A stretch of DNA of 64,000 bases from Pseudolactococcus insecticola. Lineage in GTDB: Bacteria; Bacillota; Bacilli; Lactobacillales; Streptococcaceae. Position numbers and translations under genes: made by a program. The stretch spans positions 62,001 through 126,000 of the forward strand of contig NZ_BLLH01000001.1 of assembly GCF_011170065.1 (NCBI RefSeq), in the 5' to 3' direction. Of the stretch, positions 1 to 8,700 are shown piece after piece; position 1 is the first letter of the stretch, and each line of letters begins with the position of its first letter. The notes beneath the pieces are model-generated. The model worked only from the letters and a program-made list of their open reading frames with translations, searched no databases and was not told the DNA's origin.

Positions 1-99
1 ATGGATCTGATTTCAAACCGCCAGGTCGTCGCTGGGGATTATGATACAGCCTTTTTGGGAGAAGTTTTTCTACCTGATTATCTAAAAAATGAGGATTGA
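1..99 (+). CDS. accC: Biotin carboxylase subunit of acetyl-CoA carboxylase, C-terminal end only
   Basis: The first 99 bases are one open frame of 33 codons ending in TGA. Its last residues ([17 protein letters not shown]) resemble the end of bacterial biotin carboxylase, where a D(Y/F)(D/N)T-x-F motif and a short FLP-(Q/E/D)-(Y/W)-L-K tail close the protein. The next two genes are accD and accA, and accC-accD-accA is the order expected at the end of a lactococcal or streptococcal fatty acid synthesis operon. The enzyme carboxylates the biotin of BCCP using ATP and bicarbonate. The real start lies outside the window, so the ATG at position 1 is probably internal. Identity rests mainly on context. 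Confidence 0.82.
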   Translation: MDLISNRQVVAGDYDTAFLGEVFLPDYLKNED

Positions 100-104
100 C
101 ACAA

Positions 105-1007
105 ATGGCTTTGTTTAATAAAAAAAATAAATATATTCGCATCAATCCAAATAAATCACGTCTTGACGTCGAAAATACCTTGCCCGAGGTGCCAGATGAG
201 TTGTTTGCCAAGTGTCCAAACTGTAAGCACACGATTTATACCAAGGATTTAGGTCCTGAAAAAATCTGCCCGTCCTGTGGCTACAACTTCAGGATTTCTG
301 CCATGGAGCGACTAGATATTGTCGCAGATGCGGGCAGTTTTTCTGAGTTGTTTACAGGGATTGCGGCGCCAGATCCGCTGAATTTTCCAGGATATCCTGA
401 TAAAGTTGCTGCTGCCAAGGCTAAAACAGGCCTTGATGAAGCGGTTTTAACAGGGACAGCCACGATTTTGGGGCAAAAAACGGCACTTGCTATCATGGAC
501 TCGAACTTTATCATGGCGTCTATGGGGATGATTGTCGGGGAAAAACTGACGCGTTTATTTGAGTATGCGCTTGCAGAAAAGCTGCCCGTCGTGATTTTTA
601 CAGCGTCTGGCGGTGCTCGCATGCAAGAAGGCATCATGAGTCTCATGCAGATGGCGAAAATCTCTGCGGCTGTCAAACGTCATAGTAAGGCGGGATTGCT
701 TTACGTGACAGTGCTGACAGACCCGACAACGGGTGGTGTAACGGCGTCATTTGCCATGCTAGGCGACATTATCCTTGCTGAACCACAGACTTTGATAGGC
801 TTTGCAGGGCGTCGTGTGATCGAGCAGACTGTTCGGGAAAATCTGCCTGATGATTTTCAAAAGGCGGAGTTTTTACAGGCGCATGGATTTGTTGACAAGA
901 TTGTCAAACGTACAGAGTTATCACAAGTACTGGCACAGATTTTGAGACTGCACGCACCTAAACAGGTATCAGGACAATCGCAAACAGGAGGACAAGTAAA
1001 TGGCTGA
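105..1007 (+). CDS. accD: Acetyl-CoA carboxylase carboxyltransferase subunit beta
   Basis: This 300-residue protein is the beta half of the cytoplasmic carboxyltransferase that moves the carboxyl group from biotin to acetyl-CoA, giving malonyl-CoA for fatty acid synthesis. The N-terminal zinc ribbon is visible as two CxxC pairs, Cys37/Cys40 and Cys55/Cys58, followed by a crotonase-like domain with the glycine-rich [10 protein letters not shown] segment. I prefer the ATG at 105 over an in-frame TTG at 96 because GAGG at 91-94 is well spaced only for the ATG. It follows accC by 5 bases and overlaps accA by 8 bases, so the subunits are probably translationally coupled. Confidence 0.97.
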   Translation: MALFNKKNKYIRINPNKSRLDVENTLPEVPDELFAKCPNCKHTIYTKDLGPEKICPSCGYNFRISAMERLDIVADAGSFSELFTGIAAPDPLNFPGYPDKVAAAKAKTGLDEAVLTGTATILGQKTALAIMDSNFIMASMGMIVGEKLTRLFEYALAEKLPVVIFTASGGARMQEGIMSLMQMAKISAAVKRHSKAGLLYVTVLTDPTTGGVTASFAMLGDIILAEPQTLIGFAGRRVIEQTVRENLPDDFQKAEFLQAHGFVDKIVKRTELSQVLAQILRLHAPKQVSGQSQTGGQVNG

Positions 1008-1761
1008 AAATGCACAAAAAATCGTCCTTGCAGCACGTAGCCAAGATCGCCTGACAACGCTTGACTATGCCAAGCAGATTTTTGATGACTTTATCGAGTT
1101 TCATGGCGATCGAAATTTCAGAGATGACGGTGCAATCGTTGGCGGAATTGCTAGCCTTGCTGGGCGTCCTGTTACCATTGTCGGCATCCAAAAAGGAAAA
1201 AGTCTCAAGGATAATCTAGCTCGCAACTTTGGGCAACCGCATCCTGAGGGATACCGCAAGGCGCTGCGTCTGATGAAGCAGGCTGAAAAGTTTGGCCGCC
1301 CAATCATCACCTTTATCAACACGGCGGGGGCTTTTCCTGGATCTGGTGCTGAGGAGCGTGGTCAGGGTGAAGCGATTGCGCGTAATCTGCTTGAGATGAG
1401 TGATCTTGAGGTGCCGATTATTGCCATCATCACAGGCGAAGGCGGCTCTGGTGGTGCGCTAGCGCTTGCCGTTGCTGACCAAGTCTGGATGCTTGAGAAA
1501 GCCATGTATAGCATCTTATCACCTGAAGGATTTGCGACAATTCTTTGGAAGGATTCATCGCGCGCACCTGAGGCTGCTGAGTTGTTGAAAATCACGTCTA
1601 ACGATTTACTTGCAAATGGCGTTGTTGACAAAGTCATCTCAGAAGATGAGAAGATGCTTGAAACGCTCAAAACAGCGCTTATTAGCGAGCTTGATGCTTT
1701 ATCGCAGTTGTCAACTGAAGCACTTATTGCGGCACGATATGCACGATTTAGAAAGTATTAA
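1000..1761 (+). CDS. accA: Acetyl-CoA carboxylase carboxyltransferase subunit alpha
   Basis: This 253-residue protein is the alpha half of the acetyl-CoA carboxylase carboxyltransferase and pairs with AccD in an alpha2-beta2 complex. The glycine-rich oxyanion segment GEGGSGGAL (residues 147-155) and the upstream INTAGAFPG motif are typical. It is shorter at the N-terminus than the roughly 315-residue enterobacterial form, as is usual in Lactobacillales. A GGAGG at 988-992 serves the ATG, which overlaps the accD stop. It is the last gene of the operon: a strong terminator follows within 10 bases. Confidence 0.97.
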   Translation: MAENAQKIVLAARSQDRLTTLDYAKQIFDDFIEFHGDRNFRDDGAIVGGIASLAGRPVTIVGIQKGKSLKDNLARNFGQPHPEGYRKALRLMKQAEKFGRPIITFINTAGAFPGSGAEERGQGEAIARNLLEMSDLEVPIIAIITGEGGSGGALALAVADQVWMLEKAMYSILSPEGFATILWKDSSRAPEAAELLKITSNDLLANGVVDKVISEDEKMLETLKTALISELDALSQLSTEALIAARYARFRKY

Positions 1762-1765
1762 AACA

Positions 1766-1792
1766 AGGCGTCATCTCAAAATGACGTTTTTT
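1766..1792 (+). terminator. Intrinsic terminator of the acc operon
   Basis: CGTCAT (1769-1774) pairs with ATGACG (1781-1786) across a 6-base loop and runs straight into six T residues. It ends the acc genes, and the next promoter box starts at its T-run. Confidence 0.85.
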
Positions 1793-1800
1793 GATATAAT
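1792..1800 (+). promoter_or_regulatory. Extended -10 promoter 7 nt before the EEP gene
   Basis: TGATATAAT is an extended -10 (TG at 1792-1793, TATAAT at 1795-1800). No good -35 is seen. The ATG at 1808 lies 7 bases after the box, so transcription probably begins at or next to the start codon. Confidence 0.7.
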
Positions 1801-1807
1801 AAAGGTT

Positions 1808-2842
1808 ATGAAAACAGTTATGAAATTTATTTTGGCACTTATCGTGCTTGTTATCATCATTGTCGCAGGTTATATTGCTTACGTGTATCTGCAGTATCAC
1901 AGGATTGCTGATGATCAGAGTTTGCCCGTCAAAAACGCCCGTCAGACTGAACAAGTTACAGCTAATACTAGCTGTAAAATCATGAGTTTTAACATCGGAT
2001 ACGGGTCATATCCAGCGGACTATACGTTTTTTATGGACGGCGGTAAAGAAGTTCGTGCGCGCTCGAAACAAGATGTGCTTGCGAACTTAACCGAGGACAA
2101 CCAGTTGATGACGGCTGAAAATCCTGATTTTATCAACTTGCAAGAGGTGGATTATGAGGGGGATAGGTCTTTTAAGGTCAATCAACCTGATTTTTTCACC
2201 AAAAAAAATCAAGATTATTCGTCGGTTTTTGCAAATAACTATGACTCTGCCTATCTTTTTTATCCGGTTACGCAGCCGATTGGTAAGGCGAAGTCTGGCT
2301 TGTTGACATTGTCGAAGGCAAAGGTTAACCAAGCAAGACGTTTTAGCCTGCCGATTGAGAAGAATTTTAATAAATTTTTCGACTTGGACCGTGCCCTTAG
2401 TGTCAGTGAGATCAGTGTGGCAAATGGCAAAACGCTCTATCTTTACAATGTCCATATGTCAGCATTTATCAAGGATGAAGTCATTCAAAAGGCGCAGTTG
2501 ACCAAGCTTTTTGATAACATGAAACAGCACGCTGATGCGGGAGATTACGTGATTTGTGGCGGTGACTATAACCACGTCTTATCTGGCAAGGCACACCCTG
2601 AGTTGACCTGGATGAAGGCATTTCCAACGGATAAGCTCGCAAAAAATATGCGTGTTGTCGCACCAACCAATGCCCCGTCAGTCCGCAGTAATGGGACAGT
2701 TTACGGTGATCATTCCACACTCGGCGTGATTGATGGTTTTCTTGTCACTGATAATATCAAAGACACCAGCATCAAAACAGTTCAAAATAACTTCAAATCC
2801 AGTGATCACAATCCTGTCGTCATGACGTTTGAGCTGAATTAA
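1808..2842 (+). CDS. Membrane-anchored endonuclease/exonuclease/phosphatase (EEP) family protein
   Basis: This 344-residue protein begins with one strong hydrophobic helix (about residues 5-27), which should anchor it with the catalytic domain outside the cell. The rest shows the EEP fold hallmarks in order: the SFNIGYGSY entry strand, NLQEVD (metal-binding Glu), NVHMS, CGGDYNH (catalytic Asp/Asn), VIDGFLVT and a terminal SSDHNPVVMTFE (catalytic Asp-His). Members cleave phosphodiester or phosphomonoester bonds in nucleic acids, inositol phosphates or phospholipids; the substrate cannot be read from the sequence. The frame is open upstream, but the ATG at 1808 matches the start of the membrane helix and the promoter position. 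It is probably transcribed alone. Confidence 0.82.
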   Translation: MKTVMKFILALIVLVIIIVAGYIAYVYLQYHRIADDQSLPVKNARQTEQVTANTSCKIMSFNIGYGSYPADYTFFMDGGKEVRARSKQDVLANLTEDNQLMTAENPDFINLQEVDYEGDRSFKVNQPDFFTKKNQDYSSVFANNYDSAYLFYPVTQPIGKAKSGLLTLSKAKVNQARRFSLPIEKNFNKFFDLDRALSVSEISVANGKTLYLYNVHMSAFIKDEVIQKAQLTKLFDNMKQHADAGDYVICGGDYNHVLSGKAHPELTWMKAFPTDKLAKNMRVVAPTNAPSVRSNGTVYGDHSTLGVIDGFLVTDNIKDTSIKTVQNNFKSSDHNPVVMTFELN

Positions 2843-2898
2843 GCGTATAGGCAACATTGACCGGAAACATTACCGCAGAAATAGAAATCGAGAGAATT

Positions 2899-4500
2899 AT
2901 GCTAAGAATTACTCAAATCAAAACGTCAATCAACGACGACATTGCAAGCGTCAAGACACAAGTGGCAAAAAAACTCAAAATCAAGCCGTCAGATATCCTT
3001 GACTACCGCATCTATAAGGAGTCAATTGATGCCAGAAAACGGGGTGAAATCAACTTTATATACACGGTTGACATCAAAGTTAAAGATGAGATGAAGTTTC
3101 TCTCTGGTAAGTATAAAAATGTCGCACAGACGCCAGATCTGACTTATAAAAATCCTGTCGTGGGAACTGCAAAGCTCACGCATCGCCCTGTCGTTATCGG
3201 TTTTGGTCCTGCGGGTATGTATGCTGCACTGTTACTTGCGCAAATGGGCTACAAGCCGCTTGTTTTGGAGCGCGGCGAAGCCGTCGATGACCGTGTCAAG
3301 TCGATTGACGCATTTTGGGAAAAAGGTCAGCTCAACCCGAAAAGTAACGTCCAGTTTGGCGAGGGTGGCGCTGGGACCTTTTCTGACGGGAAGCTGACCA
3401 GCCGTGTCAAGGATCTGCGTGGTCGCAAGGTGTTGCAAGAGCTTGTGAATCACGGGGCGCCTGAGGATATTCTCTACAAGGCGCATCCGCATGTCGGGAC
3501 GGATTTGTTGCGACATATCGTCAAAAATATCCGCAAGGATATCATCTCTTTGGGTGGTGAAATCCGCTTTAACGCGCAAGTTGCAACATTTAAGATTGAA
3601 GCCGGTCGATTATCAGGCATCGTCATGTCTGACGGGAAAGAGATTGCGGCTGAACAGGTCATTCTTGCGATTGGGCATAGTGCGCGTGATACTTTTAGCG
3701 CACTTTATGAGCAAGGTGTCGATATGAGTGCTAAGGCTTTTGCGGTGGGTGTGCGCATTGAGCATCCGCAGGAAGTTATCAATCAGGCGCAGTACAAGGA
3801 GTTTGCAGGTAACCCAAGACTTGGCGCTGCTGAGTATCGTCTGACTTATAAGGCAAGCAATGGGCGTGGTGTCTACACGTTTTGCATGTGTCCCGGTGGG
3901 CTAGTCGTTGCCTCAAGCTCGGAAGCTGGTCGCCTAGTGACAAATGGCATGAGTGAGCATGCGCGTGACCAAAAAAACGCTAACAGTGGCCTTTTGGTCC
4001 AAGTTTTTCCAGAAGATTTTGCAAGTGATTCACCTCTTGCAGGAATCGAGTTTCAACGTGAGCTTGAGGCGAAAGCGTTTGAGCTGGGAGGTGCAACCTA
4101 TCAGGCGCCAGCGCAATTAGTCAGTGATTTCTTAAAAAATCAAGCGTCGTCAGAGATGAAAAGTGTCACACCGAGCTATAGTCTAGGCGTCAAACCGACT
4201 GATCTAGCGCAGCTATTTCCTGACTACATCACAGAAGCCCTGCGTGAGTCTCTGACGGGACTAGACCACAAGCTTCACGGATTTGCCATGGATGATGCGG
4301 TAATGACAGGGGTTGAGTCCCGCTCATCATCGCCCGTCAGAATCAACCGCGATCCTGACGATTTCCAATCTATATCGATAAAAGGCATCTATCCAAGTGG
4401 TGAAGGCGCAGGCTTTGCGGGTGGCATCGTTTCAGCTGCGATTGATGGTTTGAAGTGTGCTGAGGCTTTGATTGAGGCTTTTGGGGTTGCTGAAGGGTGA
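2899..4500 (+). CDS. FAD-dependent dehydrogenase (COG2509 type)
   Basis: This 533-residue protein has a short N-terminal ferredoxin-like part, then a Rossmann FAD-binding site (VVIGFGPAGMYAALLLAQMG, about residues 99-118) ending in the ribose-binding ERGE. GEGGAGTFSDGKLTSR and the C-terminal IYPSGEGAGFAGGIVSAAIDG segment are characteristic of the uncharacterised FAD-dependent dehydrogenase family. The true substrate of this family is not established. An in-frame TTG exists at 2857, but the ATG at 2899 starts a family-like N-terminus; its ribosome binding site (AGAGA) is weak. It stands 56 bases after the EEP gene and is followed by a strong terminator. Confidence 0.85.
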   Translation: MLRITQIKTSINDDIASVKTQVAKKLKIKPSDILDYRIYKESIDARKRGEINFIYTVDIKVKDEMKFLSGKYKNVAQTPDLTYKNPVVGTAKLTHRPVVIGFGPAGMYAALLLAQMGYKPLVLERGEAVDDRVKSIDAFWEKGQLNPKSNVQFGEGGAGTFSDGKLTSRVKDLRGRKVLQELVNHGAPEDILYKAHPHVGTDLLRHIVKNIRKDIISLGGEIRFNAQVATFKIEAGRLSGIVMSDGKEIAAEQVILAIGHSARDTFSALYEQGVDMSAKAFAVGVRIEHPQEVINQAQYKEFAGNPRLGAAEYRLTYKASNGRGVYTFCMCPGGLVVASSSEAGRLVTNGMSEHARDQKNANSGLLVQVFPEDFASDSPLAGIEFQRELEAKAFELGGATYQAPAQLVSDFLKNQASSEMKSVTPSYSLGVKPTDLAQLFPDYITEALRESLTGLDHKLHGFAMDDAVMTGVESRSSSPVRINRDPDDFQSISIKGIYPSGEGAGFAGGIVSAAIDGLKCAEALIEAFGVAEG

Positions 4501-4521
4501 AAGAATTTTATCGTAAATAGC

Positions 4522-4560
4522 AAAAAAGTGATTGTCTCTGTGGAGATGATCACTTTTTTT
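4522..4560 (+). terminator. Strong intrinsic terminator after the FAD dehydrogenase
   Basis: GTGATTGTCTC (4528-4538) pairs with GAGATGATCAC (4543-4553) with two G-T pairs and a 4-base loop, flanked by A-tract and T-tract. The T-run covers 4554-4560. The symmetric A/T flanks could also stop transcription from the other side. Confidence 0.9.
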
Positions 4561-4652
4561 GTTTTTAGTTATCGTGAAACTTGATAAATTCTTCTATCTC
4601 AAATTGTAAAATGAAGTGTATAGTAGAGATATAGGTTAGGGAGGTGATAAAC

Positions 4653-4766
4653 TTGAAACCTAGAAAATACAAAAAGAAGTCTGATGAATTCAACAACGCA
4701 AAGTTAATCCTCAAAATTGAACTTGCAACAGCGTTGATTGAACTTCTCAACAAACTTCTAAGCTAA
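4653..4766 (+). CDS. Small 37-residue basic/amphipathic ORF with a strong ribosome binding site
   Basis: A TTG start at 4653 follows a consensus-like GGGAGGTGATAAAC ribosome binding site (4639-4652). It opens a frame of 37 codons: a lysine-rich head (KPRKYKKKSDEF) and a leucine/isoleucine-rich amphipathic helix ending in LIELLNKLLS. I do not recognise the family. The layout (tiny ORF, strong Shine-Dalgarno, structured RNA just downstream at 4771-4800) is what small membrane-active peptides or leader peptides look like, but that is inference. It lies at the edge of the restriction-modification island. It could equally be a remnant of a mobile element. Confidence 0.45.
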   Translation: MKPRKYKKKSDEFNNAKLILKIELATALIELLNKLLS

Positions 4767-4770
4767 CACA

Positions 4771-4800
4771 GGAACCAAGGGTCGCAAGACCTGCGGTTTC
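4771..4800 (+). other. RNA hairpin capped by a GCAA tetraloop
   Basis: GGTC-GCAA-GACC (4780-4791) is a perfect hairpin with a GNRA-type loop. It is enclosed by an outer helix GGAACC (4771-4776) with GGTTTC (4795-4800). No T-run follows, so it is not an ordinary terminator. It starts 4 bases after the stop of the small ORF at 4653-4766. Confidence 0.5.
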
Positions 4801-4839
4801 GTGTACTTGTATTTTATCAAATAGAAAGGAAAAAGTAAA

Positions 4840-4926
4840 ATGAGTAGAATTAAAAAAGTTCTCATCGGTGGTTTTAGTCTTGTGATTAAAATAAATTCTC
4901 TATCGTGTGTAAATCGAACAACATAA
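4840..4926 (+). pseudogene. Truncated small ORF broken by the inverted hsdS fragment
   Basis: AGAAAGGA (4823-4830) precedes an ATG at 4840 that opens 28 codons (MSRIKKVLIGGFSLV then an unrelated tail). The first 14-15 codons look like a genuine lysine-rich, hydrophobic N-terminus. From about 4882 onward the same DNA reads on the minus strand as a recognisable piece of an HsdS specificity subunit, so the tail is probably accidental. I read this as the surviving 5' end of a gene cut by recombination. The original gene cannot be identified. Confidence 0.4.
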
Positions 4927-5083
4927 TCTTGAATATCGTTTGCATGATAATATGGTGTGTCTCCTGGTACTCTATCAGAAGCTGTTATTGGTATTCGTAA
5001 AATGTCAAAGCGCTCAGCAATCTCAGAAAACTTTCGCTGTTCCCGAGAATAAGTTCCAGAGGAATTTTTCTTGAAAAAGGTAA
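4882..5083 (-). pseudogene. Relic of an HsdS specificity subunit gene, inverted relative to the intact locus
   Basis: The minus strand carries an open stretch with no start codon. From high to low coordinates it reads SSGTYSREQRKFSEIAERFD, then ITASDRVPGDTPYY, then an A-N-D-I-Q-D-Y-V core and EFILI. This matches a target-recognition domain of type I S subunits, whose signature is YY-G-ANG-IQDYV and EYLLI. Three normally invariant glycines of that core are replaced here by His, Asp and Arg, as expected for a decayed copy. It is closed upstream by a TGA near 5084-5086 and breaks off near 4882 at the truncated small ORF. The intact S gene lies on the opposite strand at 9934-11160. Confidence 0.6.
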
Positions 5084-5086
5084 ATC

Positions 5087-5118
5087 ATTTTACGAAATAT
5101 CCCAGTATTTCATAAAAT
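5087..5118. repeat. 13-bp inverted repeat next to the S'-hsdR promoter
   Basis: ATTTTACGAAATA (5087-5099) and TATTTCATAAAAT (5106-5118) form arms with one mismatch and a 6-base spacer. The dyad ends 3 bases before the -35 box of the restriction operon and begins where the inverted hsdS relic loses its frame. It may be an operator or a recombination scar; nothing in the sequence decides. Confidence 0.6.
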
Positions 5119-5121
5119 AGG

Positions 5122-5150
5122 TTGACAAACGATTTTGGCTGTGATAAAAT
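5122..5150 (+). promoter_or_regulatory. Promoter of the restriction-modification genes
   Basis: TTGACA (5122-5127) and TAAAAT (5145-5150) are separated by 17 bases. The transcript would begin near 5157, about 55 bases before the half-S gene. Confidence 0.85.
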
Positions 5151-5211
5151 AGTTACTGTTGATGGAATATTGAAATATTTCCGATAATCGTTATATGAGG
5201 AGATGAGTATC

Positions 5212-5793
5212 TTGGATAAAAGAAGAATAAGCGAATTTGTGACATTCGTGCCAGGCATCAATCCAACTAGGATTGAGAAACGGTTTGGAATAATAGATAT
5301 AAATTATTATGACCAAGCATCGTTTGATCAAGATTTTAATCATAAGGATGGTTTCATTGATGAAACAATTTCAAACTCAATTACTGAAGGGATTTCTCTT
5401 GAAAGCGGTGACGTGGTGATCAGCAACGCAATGCAAATTGCTACTATAGTTGGTGTTGCAAATTCCGGGAAAATTCCATCACTTAATTTTACTAAGGTTG
5501 AATTTTCTAGTGAAGGTCTGGACAAACTTTATTTCATCTATCTGTTCAATGCTTATTCTGATGTGAGGCGGCAAAAGGAAAGAGAGCTTCAAGGGACTGG
5601 GTCGATTCTCAGGATACCAATCAAAGCTTTAAATGAAATTGTTGTACCGATCGTATCGCTGGAGCAACAACATAAAATTGGGAAAGCGTATAATGAAATG
5701 ATAAAAACGCAAAGTAAGCTAAATAAGTACGCTGCGTTAATGGAACAGTTTGTTGGCACTGTACTAGAAGAAAACTTGAAGGAAAAAAAATAA
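5212..5793 (+). CDS. Half-length type I restriction specificity (HsdS-like) protein
   Basis: This protein of about 193 residues is half the size of a normal HsdS and holds a single target-recognition-like domain followed by one conserved helix (QQHKIGKAYNEMIKTQSKLNKYAALMEQFV). That arrangement equals one repeat of an S subunit: a region that would bind one half of a bipartite DNA site plus the coiled-coil arm that docks HsdM. I prefer the TTG at 5212 because AGGAG (5198-5202) is well spaced for it; the in-frame ATG at 5203 overlaps the ribosome binding site. It stands 1 base before hsdR and has its own promoter. It might work as a dimer, replace half of the full HsdS, or be inactive. Confidence 0.7.
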   Translation: MDKRRISEFVTFVPGINPTRIEKRFGIIDINYYDQASFDQDFNHKDGFIDETISNSITEGISLESGDVVISNAMQIATIVGVANSGKIPSLNFTKVEFSSEGLDKLYFIYLFNAYSDVRRQKERELQGTGSILRIPIKALNEIVVPIVSLEQQHKIGKAYNEMIKTQSKLNKYAALMEQFVGTVLEENLKEKK

Positions 5794-5794
5794 G

Positions 5795-8700
5795 ATGAGT
5801 GATTACAAAAGTAAATCTGAACTGGTGTTTGAACGTGAAGTCATCGATTACCTAACTCAAATCGGGGGAGTGAAGCAATGGGAGTACGCGAATAAAATCA
5901 AAACCACTGAGCAGTTATGGCTGAACTTTAAGAACATCTTGGAACAAAATAACAGAGCTCGTATTGATGGGCGCTTATCTGATACTGAATTTGGTCAAGT
6001 CAAGAAGGTCATCACGGCTATTGATTCACCATATCACGCTGGGCAATTTCTATATGGTGTTAACGGTGTTTCTGAAATAGAAGTTGACCTTGATAATGGG
6101 AAGCATGTCTTTTTAACGGTATTTGACCAGGCGCAAGTAGCCGGTGGGAACACTGTCTATCAAGTTGTCAACCAGATTGAACGGCCGAAAGTCGTCGATG
6201 GGAAACGGAGTCGTCGTTTTGATGTGACGATGCTGATTAATGGGCTGCCAATTATTCAAATCGAATTGAAAAAAGCACTTCATACGACAACAGAGTCACT
6301 CAACCAAATGGAGCAATATATCGCTGAAAAACAATATAGCGGAATCTTTTCGACCCTGCAAATATTGATTGCGATGACACCACATGATATTCGTTACATG
6401 GCGAACACAAAACTTGAAAGCTTTAACCGGGCCTTTGCCTTTAATTGGCAAAATGAGGATGATGCCAAACCAGTGCGGTCGTGGAAAACATTTGCTGATA
6501 AAGTTCTTTCGATTCCCATGGCCCATGATTTGGCAACGCGTTATATGGTTTTAGATGGAACGAAGACTAAGGAAAGCATCAAAGTTATGCGTCCGTATCA
6601 GGTTTATGCGACCAAAAGAGTACTTGATAAAGTCCGTAAATTCGATTTTAACTACGATGATGGGAAATTGGGATACATCTGGCATACCACAGGTAGTGGT
6701 AAAACAATCACGAGTTTCAAAACAGCGTGGCTTGCGAGTCGTTTATCTAATGTAGATAAGGTCGTTTTCCTCGTTGACCGTATCGCTCTGACCAATCAAA
6801 CCTCGGATGCTTATCAAGCCTATGATCCAGTTGCTGGGTTTGAAGGGAAAACAGGTGTTGTAAGTGATACCGCTAACATATCCGATTTGCACCGAAAACT
6901 TACGAAGAAGAGCGACAAGAATATCGTGGTAACTAGTATCCAAAAGATGTCTCGCTATGTTTCTCGTGATAGCTTCAAGAAGTTGAATGAAAACATTCTC
7001 TTTATTGTAGACGAAGCGCATCGCTCAACTGGTGATGGTACTGAGAATGAAGGGATGCTAGAAAGTATTCGCAAAGCCATCCCTAATTCAGCGTGGGTGG
7101 GGTATACGGGGACGCCAAAATTCCCTGAAACTCGCCAAATTTTTGGTGATATTTTGCACGCTTATACGATTAAAGAAGCAATCGCGGATAAGAATGTTCT
7201 CGGCTTTAATGTTGAGTTTAAAGAAACCATTGCCCCCCCGGAAGATCCAACTGAGGAAGATATTGATGATAACATCAAAGATAGTGTCTATGATACCAGT
7301 TCTGAACACGTTGAGTTGGTCGTGAAAGATATTTTCCAAAACTGGAAGGAACGATCGAACGATGGGAAGTACAATGCGTTATTCACGGTACACGTTGGTG
7401 GGAACAAGGCTTCAACACCACGGGCGATGGAATATTTCGATAAGTTTGCAGAAATTAATGCTACTAAACCAGAGGAAGAACGATTGAAGGTAGCGGTAAG
7501 CTTTTCAGCAACCACTTCAAATAACAGCCATCAATTGAAGACGAACGAAAACTTGCACAAGGCAATCAAAAGCTACAACAAGCTTTTTGGCACAGCGTGG
7601 GATATGACGACCGTCAAACAATATACTGAGGATTTAGCTCGCCGACTGAATAAATCCGCGGATGATAGAAACTATCTCGACTTAGTAATCGTTGTCGATC
7701 AATTGCTTACTGGGTTTGATGCGCCAGAGATGAACACCCTTTATGTCGACCGCACTTTAAAAGCGGGGAACTTAATCCAAGCTTATTCTCGTACGAACCG
7801 CATGCATAACCTTCAAGAAAAACCTTGGGGGAATGTGGTGAACTACCGCTGGCCGGTTCAAAACGAACTAGAAATGAACAAGGCTTTTTATGTTTATTCT
7901 AACCGCGAATCAGCTTATGAAAAGATTGATCTGGAGTTAGGTGAACTGAAGGAAGGCAATCAGGAAGCAGGGATTCTTTCTAAGGCATTTAGTGAAGTTC
8001 AAAGTGAGATGCAAGCTGTTGTTAAGAAACTCGGACAATTGACGGATGACTTTGTTCAGTTGCCACCAAGTGAAAAAGCGCAGGACGAGCTCTTTGAACA
8101 ACTGAAAGAATACAATCGTTTGCTCAGTCAATTGAAACAATATACTGAGGATGATGATAAAAATCCAGTATCAGCCTATGGTGATACTGAAGGCTTCTTT
8201 AATCGTATTGGCATAACCGAAGAGCAGGAAGTCATTTTGACGACTGTTATCGCGGGAGAACTAAAAGAACGCCGTGCAAAGCATGAAGATATCGATATTT
8301 CGCAAGTCAACTTAGCGATGGTTCATATCCATGATGTGACAATCAATTATGATTATCTGATTGACCTAATTGCCCAAATGGCGGATCAGGTTCATGATGA
8401 TAAGATGGACGATGCACAAAAGACGTTTGAAGATATTCATATTGAAATTGCGAAGTCTGACAACGATATAGAAAAATCGAAGATGCGAAACTTCGTAGAT
8501 AAGATTTTCACGAAAGACTTTACGTTTGATAGTTATCCTGCACCTACTGATGTCGAGATGATGAACCAAGCGATGGATAAATCTCAGAAAGAAACAAATA
8601 TCCAATTGTTCACTAACTTCGTTCGTAAATGGGGCTTAGACAATAGTACGAAGCCTAGAGATATCGAAAATCTCATCAAGAAGCATCGTGTGGGACAAGA

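Noticed and set aside
4565-4753. A 62-codon minus-strand frame opposite the small ORF at 4653-4766.
   Set aside because: No ribosome binding site or promoter was seen on that strand, whereas the plus-strand ORF has a near-consensus one.
5203-5793. The short HsdS-like gene as one half of a full hsdS broken by a frameshift.
   Set aside because: It has its own promoter and ribosome binding site, ends one base before hsdR, and no second half continues in another frame.
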